Source: Microcoleus sp. bin48.metabat.b7b8b9.023 (GTDB lineage Bacteria > Cyanobacteriota > Cyanobacteriia > Cyanobacteriales > Microcoleaceae). Taken from it: a stretch of DNA of 64,000 nt. Location: contig NZ_JAAFKG010000004.1 in assembly GCF_013299185.1 (NCBI RefSeq), positions 1 through 64,000 of the forward strand, read 5' to 3'. The stretch's first letter is position 1. Every line of letters starts with the position of its first letter. Under the pieces are notes generated by a model that had not been told where the DNA came from, ran no database searches, and saw nothing but the letters and a program-made list of their open reading frames with translations. Position numbers and translations under genes: made by a program. Of the stretch, positions 37,422 to 46,113 are shown piece after piece.

Positions 37422-38153
37422 GTAAATTTTGTAAGGTGCGTCGTTATGAGATTGTCGCTGCGATCGACAATTGTGTCGGGCGACACACCCTACGAGCTAA
37501 TTGTAGGGTGTGTGACGGCGATAAATCGTTAAATCGAAACCAGCCAAATGTGTACAGTCACGCACCGCCCCAGTAGCAAGCTAAATCTGACAAAAAATAT
37601 TGTAGTAAGGTGCGTCGCTATGAGATTGTTGCTACGATCGAGGATTGTTTCGGGCGACGCACCCTACCAGCTAACAATTACAATAATTCTAACATTAGGT
37701 ATCCTGGAAGACATTCTGCCAGTTCAACAGCAGCCATCTATTTTGTGGATAAATTTGGCAAAACTCTGGAAACGCCGTTAGTTGGGTTGGGTGCATTTAA
37801 AGTTGCGATTGGCGATCGCCCTGTTATTAAAATAATCTTATTTTTTAGCTGTATTGCCTTGAAGTTTGGTATTTTAAGCAAAGGTAAAATCCTACATATT
37901 TCTATTTCTGACTTAGTTATTGTCTCGACTGAGAGATCGCAAATAGAACTTAAGCAATCCGACTCAATAAATAAACCTGGCTTTTTTTATGAAAAAATAG
38001 CTTTCAGCAATTATTTTTCATAAAAGGAACTGATTTTGCTGTATCGGTGGGTAAGTTCTAATAGATAATCAGGGTGTATCAACATTTTTATTTTGAATCT
38101 TCAACTTTCAATCAAGTTGAAGCAGCCTTTGCACCCTAAAGATTGCATAAATC
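37422..38153. other. Intergenic region with two ggtgcgtcg hairpin repeats
   Basis: Two related copies: gtaaggtgcgtcgttatgag ... ggcgacacaccctac (about 37431-37495) and gtaaggtgcgtcgctatgag ... ggcgacgcaccctac (about 37605-37665), each an imperfect hairpin with a HIP1-like gcgatcga centre. A third right arm (gtagggtgtgtgac) follows the first copy. From 37700 to 38150 no gene is recognised; a 137-codon frame there resembles nothing. Confidence 0.6.
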
Positions 38154-38570
38154 ATGAGTACAAGAACTATTGTATTGGTAGAACAATCGGCTGTCATTCC
38201 CTACCGCATTCAAAACGGACAAATTGAAGTAATGGTGATCACTTCTTCAACGGGTAAGCGTTGGGTGATTCCTAAAGGGTTAATTGAACCTGACATGACT
38301 CCTCAAGATTCTGCTGCTAAGGAAGCTTGGGAAGAAGCAGGTTTGTTGGGTAAGGTGTTCCCGGATTTGCTGGGAACTTACGAGTACCAAAAGTCTGGCT
38401 ATACTTGTCAGGTAGAAGTATTTTTACTGCAAGTACAAACTGTTCTGGAAAAATGGCCGGAAGCTAGCTGTAGAAAGCGACAGTGGGTAAGTATTCCGAA
38501 AGCAATTAAGCGGGTTAATGAACCGGAACTTAAACTGATTCTTGCTAATTTACCGAATCGGTTTTGCTGA
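38154..38570 (+). CDS. NUDIX hydrolase
   Basis: 138 residues. The Nudix box G-x5-E-x7-R/K-E-x2-E-E-x-G is present as GLIEPDMTPQDSAAKEAWEEAG, with Lys in place of Arg. GKRWVIPKG before the box is typical of the diadenosine/diphosphoinositol polyphosphate (DIPP-like) group. It hydrolyses nucleoside-diphosphate-linked substrates with Mg2+; the actual one is unknown. A repeat array begins 7 bases after its stop. Confidence 0.9.
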   Translation: MSTRTIVLVEQSAVIPYRIQNGQIEVMVITSSTGKRWVIPKGLIEPDMTPQDSAAKEAWEEAGLLGKVFPDLLGTYEYQKSGYTCQVEVFLLQVQTVLEKWPEASCRKRQWVSIPKAIKRVNEPELKLILANLPNRFC

Positions 38571-38576
38571 TTCAAA

Positions 38577-38873
38577 GGTTCGTAGTGAGGACTTTAGTCC
38601 TAATTAACTCAGGTTCGTAGTGAGGACTTTAGTCCTAATTAACTCAGGTTCGTAGTGAGGACTTTAGTCCTAATTAACTCAGGTTCGTAGTGAGGACTTT
38701 AGTCCTGATTAACAGGTTCGTAGTGAGGACTTTAGTCCTAATTAACTCAGGTTCGTAGTGAGGACTTTAGTCCTGATTAACAGGTTCGTAGTGAGGACTT
38801 TAGTCCTGATTAACAGGTTCGTAGTGAGGACTTTAGTCCTGATTAACAGGTTCGTAGTGAGGACTTTAGTCCT
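38577..38873. repeat. Direct array of nine left arms of the hairpin element
   Basis: Nine copies of ggttcgtagtgaggacttta (plus gtcct), starting at 38577, 38612, 38647, 38682, 38715, 38750, 38783, 38816 and 38849. Periods are 35 bp with the spacer aattaactca or 33 bp with gattaaca. Only one arm of the hairpin is present here; each copy holds its own aggactttagtcct palindrome. The opposite arm is in the array 100 bp to the right. Confidence 0.95.
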
Positions 38874-38971
38874 GATTGACTCAAACATGGAGAAAGGGCT
38901 GATGATGCCACACTTTCATGCGAGGGAGGACGATCGCACTACACTCGGAAAATCATTATTCTGCTGTACAA

Positions 38972-39158
38972 GGAAAGGACTGAAGTCCTCACTACAAACC
39001 TGGAAAGGACTGAAGTCCTCACTACAAACCTGGAAAGGACTGAAGTCCTCACTACAAACCTGGAAAGGACTGAAGTCCTCACTACAAACCTGGAAAGGAC
39101 TGAAGTCCTCACTACAAACCTGTGCAAATGGAAAGGACTGAAGTCCTCACTACAAACC
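38972..39158. repeat. Direct array of six right arms of the hairpin element
   Basis: Six copies of ggaaaggactgaagtcctca (then ctacaaacc); five follow each other with an exact 30-bp period (38972-39120) and the sixth is at 39129-39158. They are the near-complement of the nine left arms at 38577-38873, so the two arrays could pair as one very long hairpin in RNA or as a cruciform in DNA. The intervening segment (38874-38971) contains a cgatcgca patch. The region lies between convergent genes. Confidence 0.95.
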
Positions 39159-39185
39159 TATGATATCGGTGTGAAAAGTTTTACC

Positions 39186-39668
39186 TCAAGCGTTAGCTGA
39201 CAGAAAAGGAAGGCTTTCGGCTAAGTTATCCTTGACTTCAATTCCCTGTTTTTTTGCCCAAAACTGGCTTAAGAAATGAATTTGCCGCAAGCCGACAATT
39301 AAATTTAAACCAGGTACAAACATCCACCAAACAGTTAGCGGTTCTTTAATTCCTTCTTGGCGGTACAATTCGTTAACTGTGTTGTAAAGTTTGAACTGCA
39401 CGATGTAAATCCAAGCAATTCCCACGAAGGAAAACCAACCAAACCATCCGGGAACGTCGGGGTCGAATATTCGCAAAGCTTGGGGGATGGCTACTCCTAA
39501 AACAAAGGGCAACAAGCAAAGTGTCCCCGACCAACCCTTGCCGTTATAAGTCCGCAATTCTTCTTGAATAATCCATTTGTACCAGCCGTAATATAGCAGC
39601 AAGCTGACTCCAGATAGCAAGATTACTCGCCACAAAATTCGTGGCTTTCCTAAGGGGTTTTCGGACAT
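39186..39668 (-). CDS. Small membrane protein, uncharacterised
   Basis: 160 residues from the ATG at 39668 (MSENPLGKPRILWR); an upstream in-frame start lies in repeat-like sequence. Four hydrophobic segments are seen: VILLSGVSLLLYYGWYKWI, LCLLPFVLGVAIP, WFGWFSFVGIAWIYIVQF and WWMFVPGLNLIVGL. The spacing resembles DUF4234-like small membrane proteins, but I do not recognise a family with certainty. The C-terminus (AKKQGIEVKDNL) is soluble. Function unknown. Confidence 0.65.
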   Translation of the reverse strand: MSENPLGKPRILWRVILLSGVSLLLYYGWYKWIIQEELRTYNGKGWSGTLCLLPFVLGVAIPQALRIFDPDVPGWFGWFSFVGIAWIYIVQFKLYNTVNELYRQEGIKEPLTVWWMFVPGLNLIVGLRQIHFLSQFWAKKQGIEVKDNLAESLPFLSANA

Positions 39669-39685
39669 TTTTAGATGTAAGATAA

Positions 39686-39822
39686 GACGGCGGTTGAAAC
39701 CGCGCCTAGACAAACAATGTCCGCCTCCGCGGACTCAAGAAGATAACGTAATTTCAATTACCTAGTCTTCAACCCGCACTCCTCGGGTAAAGTCTCGTGT
39801 TGACGCGGTTTCAACCACTTTA
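39686..39822. repeat. Interspersed hairpin repeat (GCGGTTGAAACCGC family), full copy
   Basis: Begins ggcggttgaaaccgcgcct and ends gacgcggtttcaaccact, with an inner gtccgcctccgcggac palindrome and a taacgtaatttcaattac centre. It lies between the small membrane-protein gene and the flavoprotein gene, both on the minus strand. Confidence 0.75.
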
Positions 39823-39845
39823 TTGATTATATTAACATTTGTTAA

Positions 39846-40898
39846 TTATTGCAAAATCATCTCTCGGATCGATCGCGCGGTTGCAGGGGCCAGCAGAACA
39901 CCGTTGCGGTAGTGGCCGCTAGCTATCAAAACCTTGCTGTTACTGGGAAGCGCTTCGATAATTGGGGCTGGGCGTCCTTCGGGGCGCGGGCGCAATCCCG
40001 ACCATTTTCGGATGATTTGGGCCTCGGCTAAGGCCGGACAAAGTGCGATCGCCCTTGCCATCACTTCATCCAACATATCAGCATTCGCCTGCACTTCCCC
40101 GCCGTTTTCGGGAAATTCCACCGTCGCCCCTACCCAACATTCTTGATTTGCCAAAGGTACAATGTGAACGTCATCGCAGGTAATTACTGGCGCAAAATCT
40201 GGGTTTCCTAAGGGATTTTTTGACCGCAAATGCAGCGCTTGTCCCAACACCGGGCGAATGTCCACCAATTGATTTAGCGATGCAGTGACAGCAGCGGAAC
40301 CTAAACCAGCAGATACAATTAGTCGATCGAACTTGCCACTATCAGCCATTTGGGCCCCTGCAACTTCCACCCCAAACTCAAAAATCACTTTATTTTGTGT
40401 AGCAGCATCCACCAAAGCCAAAGTTAGTGCGATCGGATCGACTTGCCGGTCTTGAGGCGAATAAATCCCAGCAATTATGTTATGATTTAAATCAAGATGA
40501 GGACAAAACTCGCGCACTCGTTCCACCTCCCAAAGTTCTAATTTCCAACCTTGAGACTTGCGAGTTGCTGCTAGCTTTTCCCACTTACTTAAATCCTCTC
40601 CTTCCGAACACAGCAGCAAAATTCCCTGTTTGTTAAATGGAATTTTCCGTCCCGTAGCTGCTTCCAATTCAGGAATCAAAGTTTCGTAATACTGAAGGCT
40701 GGTTTCCCTTAAATGCCAATTTCTGCCCTTAGTTTTGTGGCTGATTACTCCCATCAAAACACCGAGGGCTGCACCTGTAGAAGCTTGGGCTGGGGGCTGT
40801 TTGTCGAATACAGTGACTTTTAATTCGGGAAATTTACTTAATTCAAACGCGATCGAAGCCCCGACAATACCGCAACCAATAATTGCAACGCGAACCAT
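39846..40898 (-). CDS. FAD-dependent D-amino-acid/glycine oxidase family (DAO, ThiO-like) protein
   Basis: 350 residues. VAIIGCGIVGASIAFEL is the FAD Rossmann motif, followed by Glu/Asp-containing VFDKQ. The C-terminus GHYRNGVLLAPATARSIREM is characteristic of glycine oxidase/ThiO-type flavoproteins, which make iminoglycine for thiazole synthesis. Whether this one serves thiamine synthesis is uncertain, since no thi gene is nearby. Other possible roles are D-amino-acid or sarcosine oxidation. Confidence 0.82.
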   Translation of the reverse strand: MVRVAIIGCGIVGASIAFELSKFPELKVTVFDKQPPAQASTGAALGVLMGVISHKTKGRNWHLRETSLQYYETLIPELEAATGRKIPFNKQGILLLCSEGEDLSKWEKLAATRKSQGWKLELWEVERVREFCPHLDLNHNIIAGIYSPQDRQVDPIALTLALVDAATQNKVIFEFGVEVAGAQMADSGKFDRLIVSAGLGSAAVTASLNQLVDIRPVLGQALHLRSKNPLGNPDFAPVITCDDVHIVPLANQECWVGATVEFPENGGEVQANADMLDEVMARAIALCPALAEAQIIRKWSGLRPRPEGRPAPIIEALPSNSKVLIASGHYRNGVLLAPATARSIREMILQ

Positions 40899-40944
40899 TG
40901 AATTTTATATTTTAGATTTTAGATTTTAGATTGTACAGAAGAAT

Positions 40945-41192
40945 ACCGGGCGGTTAGAAACCGCGGCTACATAAACGAAACCCGCCTCCGCGGGTTGAAG
41001 AACGGGCAGTAAAAATTACGTTTTACGTTATTTTCTTTACACCACGGAGGTGGACTTCGTGTGTGTAGACGCGGTTTCAACCGCCGTGGCAGTAAAAATT
41101 ACGTTTTACGTTATTTTCTTTACACCACGGAGGTGGACTTCGTTTGTGTAGACGCGGTTTCAACCGCCGTCTTTGTATAGGCGCGGTTTCAA
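40945..41192. repeat. Hairpin repeat (GCGGTTGAAACCGC family) with an 83-bp tandem duplication
   Basis: A full element starts with gggcggttagaaaccgcgg; its right half, ggcagtaaaaattacg ... cggtttcaaccgccgt, is repeated exactly (41005-41087 and 41088-41170) except for one base (cgtgtgtg versus cgtttgtg). A third copy of the end motif (gcgcggtttcaacca) follows. The array sits upstream of the DAO gene and downstream of psbQ. Confidence 0.8.
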
Positions 41193-41226
41193 CCATACGT
41201 CCGATCTGCGCGACAAACTAAAGCTA

Positions 41227-41670
41227 TTAGGCTTTAGGAAGTAGCTGCAAGAAAGTATCGAAATCCTTCACAGCTTTGCTATAACTAGCGGTGATTTTGG
41301 CATTGTCAGCCATTTTAGCAGCGTTATCAATCTCTACCAAATCAGCAAACAAACTCTTGGTCAAATCCATAGCTTGCTGTTGAGATTTCGGCAACAAACT
41401 GCCCGACACGGTTTTCATCGTGGCGCGCAATTCGCCGAGAGGCCCGTGAATGTAAGTTTTGGCATCAATCCAATTTTTTTTCTGAATTAGGGTTCCTAGG
41501 TTGTCCATGCGCGATCGGAACTCTGTCAGAGTAGGAACATAGCGCTGAATCTGTTGGATCTGGGCTGCTGTGTAAGTCGTGGGAACTTTTGCTTCGACAC
41601 TGCTGCAACTAACCAGAAATGCCATCAAAAATGCCATCATCAAGGCAAAAAAGGAACGGGGACGAGTCAT
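41227..41670 (-). CDS. psbQ: Photosystem II extrinsic lipoprotein PsbQ (CyanoQ)
   Basis: 147 residues, standard for cyanobacterial PsbQ. Signal peptide with lipobox LVSC near residue 22, so it is lipid-anchored in the thylakoid lumen. The four-helix pattern is visible: YTAAQIQQIQRYVPTLTEF, NLGTLIQKKNWIDAKTYIHG, PLGELRATMKTVSGSLLP, AVKDFDTFLQLLP. It stabilises the oxygen-evolving side of photosystem II, and its start codon is 11 nt after the second copy of the structured leader RNA. Confidence 0.93.
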   Translation of the reverse strand: MTRPRSFFALMMAFLMAFLVSCSSVEAKVPTTYTAAQIQQIQRYVPTLTEFRSRMDNLGTLIQKKNWIDAKTYIHGPLGELRATMKTVSGSLLPKSQQQAMDLTKSLFADLVEIDNAAKMADNAKITASYSKAVKDFDTFLQLLPKA

Positions 41671-41681
41671 AAAAACAATAC

Positions 41682-42100
41682 GGTAAGTGGTAAACTCAGA
41701 GTATGAAAGACCTGAGAGGAAAACGACCCGGCGATTTTAATCGCCTTGAATCTTTCCATTACTGCCTTGGAGTTGCAAGAGTCCGGTGTACTTTTGTAAT
41801 GTACTTTCGATGGGACAATTACCATCTCAAATGTTGCAACCAGCGATCGCATAATGTTTGCTCCTGATGGAGCCTCCCTTCCGGGGTAATGTTCGCCTTG
41901 ACCTGGTTATAAAGGCTTGTTAGACCTGCGACACTGTTTCAGTGACTTTAAAACTGTTTAATCGCAGATGACAGAGCGGAAAACTGGCGTCGCATTCTCC
42001 GGTGTCGTGACCTAAATAACGTCTCCTCCTAGGAGGGGTCTGGTCAGAACAGCTTGCAATTTCTTACAAGCTCAGTGGCTTGAGCCTCTGAGTTCCTGAC
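41682..42100 (-). ncRNA. Large structured 5' leader RNA element, copy B
   Basis: 419-nt homologue of 10181-10606. The closing helix aactcagag (41693-41701) with ctctgagtt (42086-42094) is conserved. Hairpins at 41730-41745, 41809-41826 (GATGG/CCATC here, GGCGG/CTGCT in copy A), 41860-41873 and 42025-42036 (CCTCC/GGAGG here, CCTT/AAGG in copy A) keep pairing while sequence changes. A long central block around gcaggtctaacaagccttta (minus strand) is nearly invariant. It ends 11 nt before the psbQ ATG. Expected to be read leftward as a psbQ leader; function inferred, family not recognised. Confidence 0.65.
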
Positions 42101-42191
42101 AGCGATTTTAGACTTTAGATTTTAGATTTCTCGTTGCGGGCCGGCACCGAGACACCGCCCCTACTTTGCACCGAGAGTTATGTACAAAATA

Positions 42192-43043
42192 TTATTTTAC
42201 CTCCTTTTGGCGCAGAAAAGTTATCAGAGCACCGCCAACTTTTTCTGACCAATGTTCTTGAGGATAATGGGAAACTTCTTCTAGGGTGACTAACTCGGCA
42301 TTTTTCATGGAAGTGACTAATTTTTTAGCTGGTTCAACACTCAGCCAAGGGTCGGTTAAACCCCACACAAATAAGGTTGGGCTTGTCCATCCTTGTAACC
42401 CGGATTCAATTTCTGCCATGGACTTTGGCAATTGAATGTTGCGGATGGTGTTCATTAGCGATCGCCCTGCATCCGAACTCTTCAAAAACGGGCGCCGGTA
42501 AACATCTAAATCTTTGTCTAATACCCTGATGCGGCTTCCGCCTTCGAGGGTTCTGTCCACCAAAAGTGGGTCTTGCGTCAGCATATCACCAATAAATGGC
42601 AGTCCCAACTGCTGCATTTTCCAAGGCAATTTGATATCTGCTGAAATTGGTGTATTTATGACTACTAAACGATCGATTTTATCGGGATTTCGTAAAGCGT
42701 ATTGAATGCCGACAGATGCTAAAAATCCTTGGACGACTAGGGAAACTCTGTCTAATTCTAGGGTTTGAATAAAGCCTGCAAGGGCGTCTGCAAAGGCATC
42801 GGGAGTATAAGCAAAGTCGCGTTTGTCTGGTTTTGTCGATCGCCCGTAGCCCACCCAATCCGGCGCTATCGATCGAAATCCCTGGGCAGCCAAATCTGGC
42901 ATAATCGCACTCCAGGTAAAGCTTTGGGAGGGTATACCGTGCAGCAGCAACACAGGAGATTTATCACTTTCGTTTACCGGATTTGCTTCCCGATAAAACC
43001 ATTCCAGTGACCCTACTTGAATTGTTTTCTCATCAATTGGCAT
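42192..43043 (-). CDS. Alpha/beta-hydrolase fold protein lacking the usual nucleophile
   Basis: 283 residues. VLLLHGIPSQSFTW (oxyanion HG motif), PDWVGYGRS and the C-terminal EEVSHYPQEHW (catalytic His region) and WGLTDPWLS (acid region) fit haloalkane-dehalogenase/epoxide-hydrolase-like proteins. At the nucleophile elbow the sequence is LVVQGFLASVG (103-112), where family enzymes have GHS or QDW; Gly106 stands at the nucleophile position. So the normal reaction is not expected, unless Ser110 or another residue takes over. Several cyanobacterial relatives seem to share this pattern; a structural or binding role is possible. Confidence 0.8.
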   Translation of the reverse strand: MPIDEKTIQVGSLEWFYREANPVNESDKSPVLLLHGIPSQSFTWSAIMPDLAAQGFRSIAPDWVGYGRSTKPDKRDFAYTPDAFADALAGFIQTLELDRVSLVVQGFLASVGIQYALRNPDKIDRLVVINTPISADIKLPWKMQQLGLPFIGDMLTQDPLLVDRTLEGGSRIRVLDKDLDVYRRPFLKSSDAGRSLMNTIRNIQLPKSMAEIESGLQGWTSPTLFVWGLTDPWLSVEPAKKLVTSMKNAELVTLEEVSHYPQEHWSEKVGGALITFLRQKEVK

Positions 43044-43070
43044 TATTTTACTTCTTATTTATCAAAGAAT

Positions 43071-43091
43071 AAGGCGGGTATTCCCCGCCTT
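43071..43091 (-). terminator. Hairpin between petA and the hydrolase gene
   Basis: aaggcggg (43071-43078) pairs with cccgcctt (43084-43091), a GC-rich 8-bp stem with a short loop. In the minus direction it lies just upstream of the hydrolase gene start, where it could end petC-petA transcription. Confidence 0.55.
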
Positions 43092-43182
43092 ACTTACTTA
43101 CTTAATAGTTGGGTACGCACAAAGCACCATTAGTCTCAACAATTGCCTAAAACCTTTTGTATCTCAGGTTTGTATCTAAGTC

Positions 43183-43265
43183 TCGATCCCCCTAAATCCC
43201 CCTTAAAAAGGGGGACTTTAAGAATACTCTTGTTCCCCCCTTCTTAAGGGGGGTTAGGGGGGATC
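43183..43265. repeat. Imperfect inverted repeat of gggggattt type
   Basis: gatccccctaaatccccctt on the left faces cttaaggggggttagggggg on the right around a ctttaagaatactcttg loop. This is a common cyanobacterial interspersed hairpin; it lies downstream of petA. Confidence 0.75.
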
Positions 43266-43359
43266 TAGGCTTAATAGTAAGGCAGCAGTCTCGCACTACA
43301 CAAGACGTATTTGTTGACACTAATAACTGAGCACTTTACCCAACTCATGAAAGTCCTGC

Positions 43360-44349
43360 TTAGAAATTCATTTCAGCAGCTTGAACTTTTTCGACCTGTT
43401 TCTTCTTCAGAACCAGCATGATTTGAGCTAGCATGGTTATAGCCACGAAAGCCATCAATCCTTTAACTCGTCCTGCACTTTGCAGCACAATTTCCACGTC
43501 TTTTTGACCGAAACCGCCTACATTAGGATTGTTCGTCAAAACTTCGCCGGATGCAACAGTTTGTCCTTCAGTAACAATCAGTTCTGGGCCTGCGGGAATT
43601 GTATCAACAACCGCTGCACCTTCTGCTGGTTGAATTGTCACTTCATAACCGCCATCTTCGGGTTGAGCAATTTTAGAAATAGTGCCAGCTACTGAGGCAT
43701 TATAAACAGTATTGTTGCTCTTGGCGCCAGTAGGATAAACCTGACCGCGACCGCGGTTGCCGCCGACATAAATTAGATATTTGCCGTAGTGAACTGACTT
43801 GTCAGTTTCGGGATTTGGCGACAAAACTGGGAATACCAATTCTTTGTATTGTTCGCCTGGGAGCGGGCCCACTAAAACAACATTTTCTTGGGTTTCGCTG
43901 TAAGGTTGGAAGTAAAGATCGCCGACTTTTTCCTTCATTTCTTCGGGAATTCTGTCAGCGGGAGCAATCTTGAAACCTTCGGGTAACATGACAACTGCGC
44001 CTACATTCAAGCCGCCTTTGCTACCGTCGCCGGTAACTTGCTGCACGCTTTGATCGTAGGGAACTTTGACAATTGCTTCAAAAACTGTGTCGGGTAAAAC
44101 AGATTGGGGGACTTCTACTTCAGTCGGTTTGGCACCGAGGTGGCAGTTAGCGCAAACAATCCGCCCTGTAGCTTCGCGGGGAGTAGCGGGTGCTGTTTGC
44201 TGGGCCCAGAAAGGGTAAGCGAATGCTGCTTGGGGAAGTGCGATGTCGCTACTGAGAAAAAATCCGGCGGCGGCGATCGCAATTAAGGCAGTTTTGGCGA
44301 TCGTCCTGGCACTGCGGCGAAATATCGCAGATAAGTTAATTTGTGGCAT
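43360..44349 (-). CDS. petA: Cytochrome f, cytochrome b6f complex
   Basis: 329 residues from the ATG at 44349 ([16 protein letters not shown]); an in-frame ATG 13 codons earlier lies next to repeat DNA. A signal peptide ends near [11 protein letters not shown], where Tyr becomes the axial heme ligand at the mature N-terminus. The heme-binding CANCH follows (IVCANCHLG). A single C-terminal anchor ([20 protein letters not shown]) is present. It passes electrons from the Rieske protein to plastocyanin or cytochrome c6 in the lumen. It follows petC on the same strand with a repeat-filled gap of about 240 nt. Confidence 0.95.
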   Translation of the reverse strand: MPQINLSAIFRRSARTIAKTALIAIAAAGFFLSSDIALPQAAFAYPFWAQQTAPATPREATGRIVCANCHLGAKPTEVEVPQSVLPDTVFEAIVKVPYDQSVQQVTGDGSKGGLNVGAVVMLPEGFKIAPADRIPEEMKEKVGDLYFQPYSETQENVVLVGPLPGEQYKELVFPVLSPNPETDKSVHYGKYLIYVGGNRGRGQVYPTGAKSNNTVYNASVAGTISKIAQPEDGGYEVTIQPAEGAAVVDTIPAGPELIVTEGQTVASGEVLTNNPNVGGFGQKDVEIVLQSAGRVKGLMAFVAITMLAQIMLVLKKKQVEKVQAAEMNF

Positions 44350-44384
44350 CAGAGTATTCAATCTCAAAGGTTCAGACAATTTAG

Positions 44385-44590
44385 TCATTGGTCATTGGTC
44401 ATTGGTTATTGGTTATTTGTTATTGGTTATTTGTTATTGGTTATTTGTTATTGGTTATTTGTTATTGGTTATTTGTTATTGGTTATTTGTTATTGGTTAT
44501 TAGAAACTACTAACCACTAACTCCCAACTCCTAACTACTAACCACTAACCACTAACTATTAACCACTAACTACTAACTAATGACTAACAA
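44385..44590. repeat. Short tandem repeats between petC and petA
   Basis: Left part: ttattggttatttg-type 14-bp repeats in many units (44395-44503). Right part: actactaaccactaact-type 7-bp repeats up to 44590. These lie in the petC-petA gap, next to the petA start, and so form part of its leader. Confidence 0.85.
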
Positions 44591-45133
44591 CTAAGACCAC
44601 CAAGGTTCTTCGCCGGTGCGGAAATCTGTTTCTTTCCAAGGGGTAAAAGCCACCTTGTCATCTGCGACAGTGGCGTGGGCCAAGGCCAAAGACAAAGGTG
44701 CGGGGCCCCGTACCACTTTGCCCTCACTGTTGTATTGAGAACCGTGGCAAGGACACATAAACTTGTTTTCGCTAGCATTCCAAGGCACGACGCAACCCAA
44801 GTGAGTGCAGACTGCATTGATGCCGTATTCAGCGATAGTTAGGTCTTTTTCGACCACCAGATAAGTGGGGTCGCCTTTGAGGCCTTGGGCCAAAGTGCGA
44901 TCGCCCGCAGGGTGCGAAGTCAAATATTCGCTAACGATGATGTCGTTACCCAAGGCATCTTTAGCGGTGACACCGCCACCAACAGCCCCACTCGACGGAG
45001 GAACAAAATATTGGACAACGGGATAAAGTGCGCCCAGTGCCACACCTGTGACTGTACCGAACGTCAGCAAATTCATAAATTGGCGACGCCCCATATCGGG
45101 AACATCGGGATTTCCAGCAGAAGTTTGAGCCAT
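44591..45133 (-). CDS. petC: Rieske iron-sulfur protein, cytochrome b6f complex
   Basis: 180 residues. [23 protein letters not shown] twin-arginine-like N-terminal anchor is followed by a Gly-rich hinge ([11 protein letters not shown]) and the [2Fe-2S] binding motifs CTHLGC and CPCHGS. It oxidises plastoquinol and reduces cytochrome f. The first gene of petC-petA; the divergent DUF3067 gene starts about 200 nt away. Confidence 0.96.
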   Translation of the reverse strand: MAQTSAGNPDVPDMGRRQFMNLLTFGTVTGVALGALYPVVQYFVPPSSGAVGGGVTAKDALGNDIIVSEYLTSHPAGDRTLAQGLKGDPTYLVVEKDLTIAEYGINAVCTHLGCVVPWNASENKFMCPCHGSQYNSEGKVVRGPAPLSLALAHATVADDKVAFTPWKETDFRTGEEPWWS

Positions 45134-45339
45134 GACCTGCCTTTACGGTTTTAAGTTACGTTTGTTTGTGAGCCAACTTGTACGTGCAGACAACTCGGAC
45201 TATCGGTGCTAATCTGCTCGCACAAATTTGAGGCAGCGAAAATTCCTTTTAAGAATGCGCCTTCCAGCCTTTATTAGAGTATTATTACATTTTTTGAACT
45301 TTGTCTTTTATTGTTTAACAGATTCACTCAGGAGCAACC

Positions 45340-45657
45340 ATGACGGGCAAGGATTTACACCAGCTACTCCTACAAAAATGGGGAAAGTCTTACGATATCA
45401 GATTGCGGCGAACGCGAGGCAAGATTTTTGTGCAGGTGATGTGGAAATATTTGGAACAGGTGTCTTTTCCGATGACGGAGGCTGATTATTTCGAGCATTT
45501 GGACGCGGTGGCCAATTACCTCAACGGCTGGGGCAGCACCGAACAGGTGAGAGAATATATTGTCACTACTCGCGATCGCCCGCGCTTGGGCAAAGCTGTC
45601 AGCGTTCCCCTGGATTTGGGCGAAAGAGCCTCGGAGTGGTTGCTTGATGAGTTTTGA
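45340..45657 (+). CDS. DUF3067 family protein
   Basis: 105 residues of a conserved cyanobacterial/plastid family: LLLQKWGKSYDIRLRRTRGK, VQVMWKYLEQVSFPMTEADY, YLNGWGSTEQVREYI. Soluble, no cofactor motif. Function unknown; its divergent placement next to petC is the only contextual hint. Start ATG at 45340, shortly after a ttcactcaggag ribosome site. Confidence 0.82.
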   Translation: MTGKDLHQLLLQKWGKSYDIRLRRTRGKIFVQVMWKYLEQVSFPMTEADYFEHLDAVANYLNGWGSTEQVREYIVTTRDRPRLGKAVSVPLDLGERASEWLLDEF

Positions 45658-46113
45658 GCCATCAGTCATCAGTCCTTAGTCTTTAGTCCTCAGTCATATA
45701 AAATACGGTGACATCCGAATCATACCGGAGTGCGATCGGGAAAGCTGCAAAGGAAATCATAGCGATCGATCGCCCATCTCGTCGCTTGTAAAGTTTTGTG
45801 TCTGGGCGGGGCTGGATTTTTTAAGTTGAAAGTCCCAAAAATCGTCAGGCGAATTTGTCAGCCAGCGTGGGGGCGGTGAGGAACCGTCGCTGTGGCGCAG
45901 CTAATTTTCGCAGTTTTTTGATTCAAACTTATGATGTAGCGGGCTTTCCTGGGCGCCAGACAGCAGGATTGAAATGCCGCAGGAGGCTGTGGGGCTGTGA
46001 AAATTTGGGGCGGTGGGGTTTCTAGCTGACCAAAATCATCCGAACCAATTTCTGTCAACACTTTCACATACAATGAGTCTCAGATATCTTGTGAAACTTA
46101 GGAGAATGTTGTA
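45658..46113. other. Intergenic region upstream of ccmK
   Basis: Begins with tcatcagtccttagtcttta-type short repeats, then HIP1-containing sequence, a G-rich part (45840-46020) and the ccmK promoter area ending in cttaggagaatg. A 71-codon minus-strand frame in the G-rich part has no family resemblance. Confidence 0.5.

Noticed and set aside
37610..38023. 137-codon frame after the ggtgcgtcg repeats
   Set aside because: Starts inside a repeat, composition unlike the neighbouring genes and no recognised similarity.
38758..39141. 127-codon plus-strand frame encoding RFVVRTLVLIN and KGLKSSLQTW repeats
   Set aside because: It is the translation of the two hairpin-arm arrays (33- and 30-bp periods are multiples of three); no gene-like sequence outside the repeats.
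44349..44388. Longer petA start adding 13 residues
   Set aside because: The extra segment directly abuts tandem repeats and does not improve the signal peptide; kept only as an alternative.
45858..46073. 71-codon minus-strand frame before ccmK
   Set aside because: Low-complexity Pro/Ala/Cys-rich translation of a G-rich stretch; no start signal.
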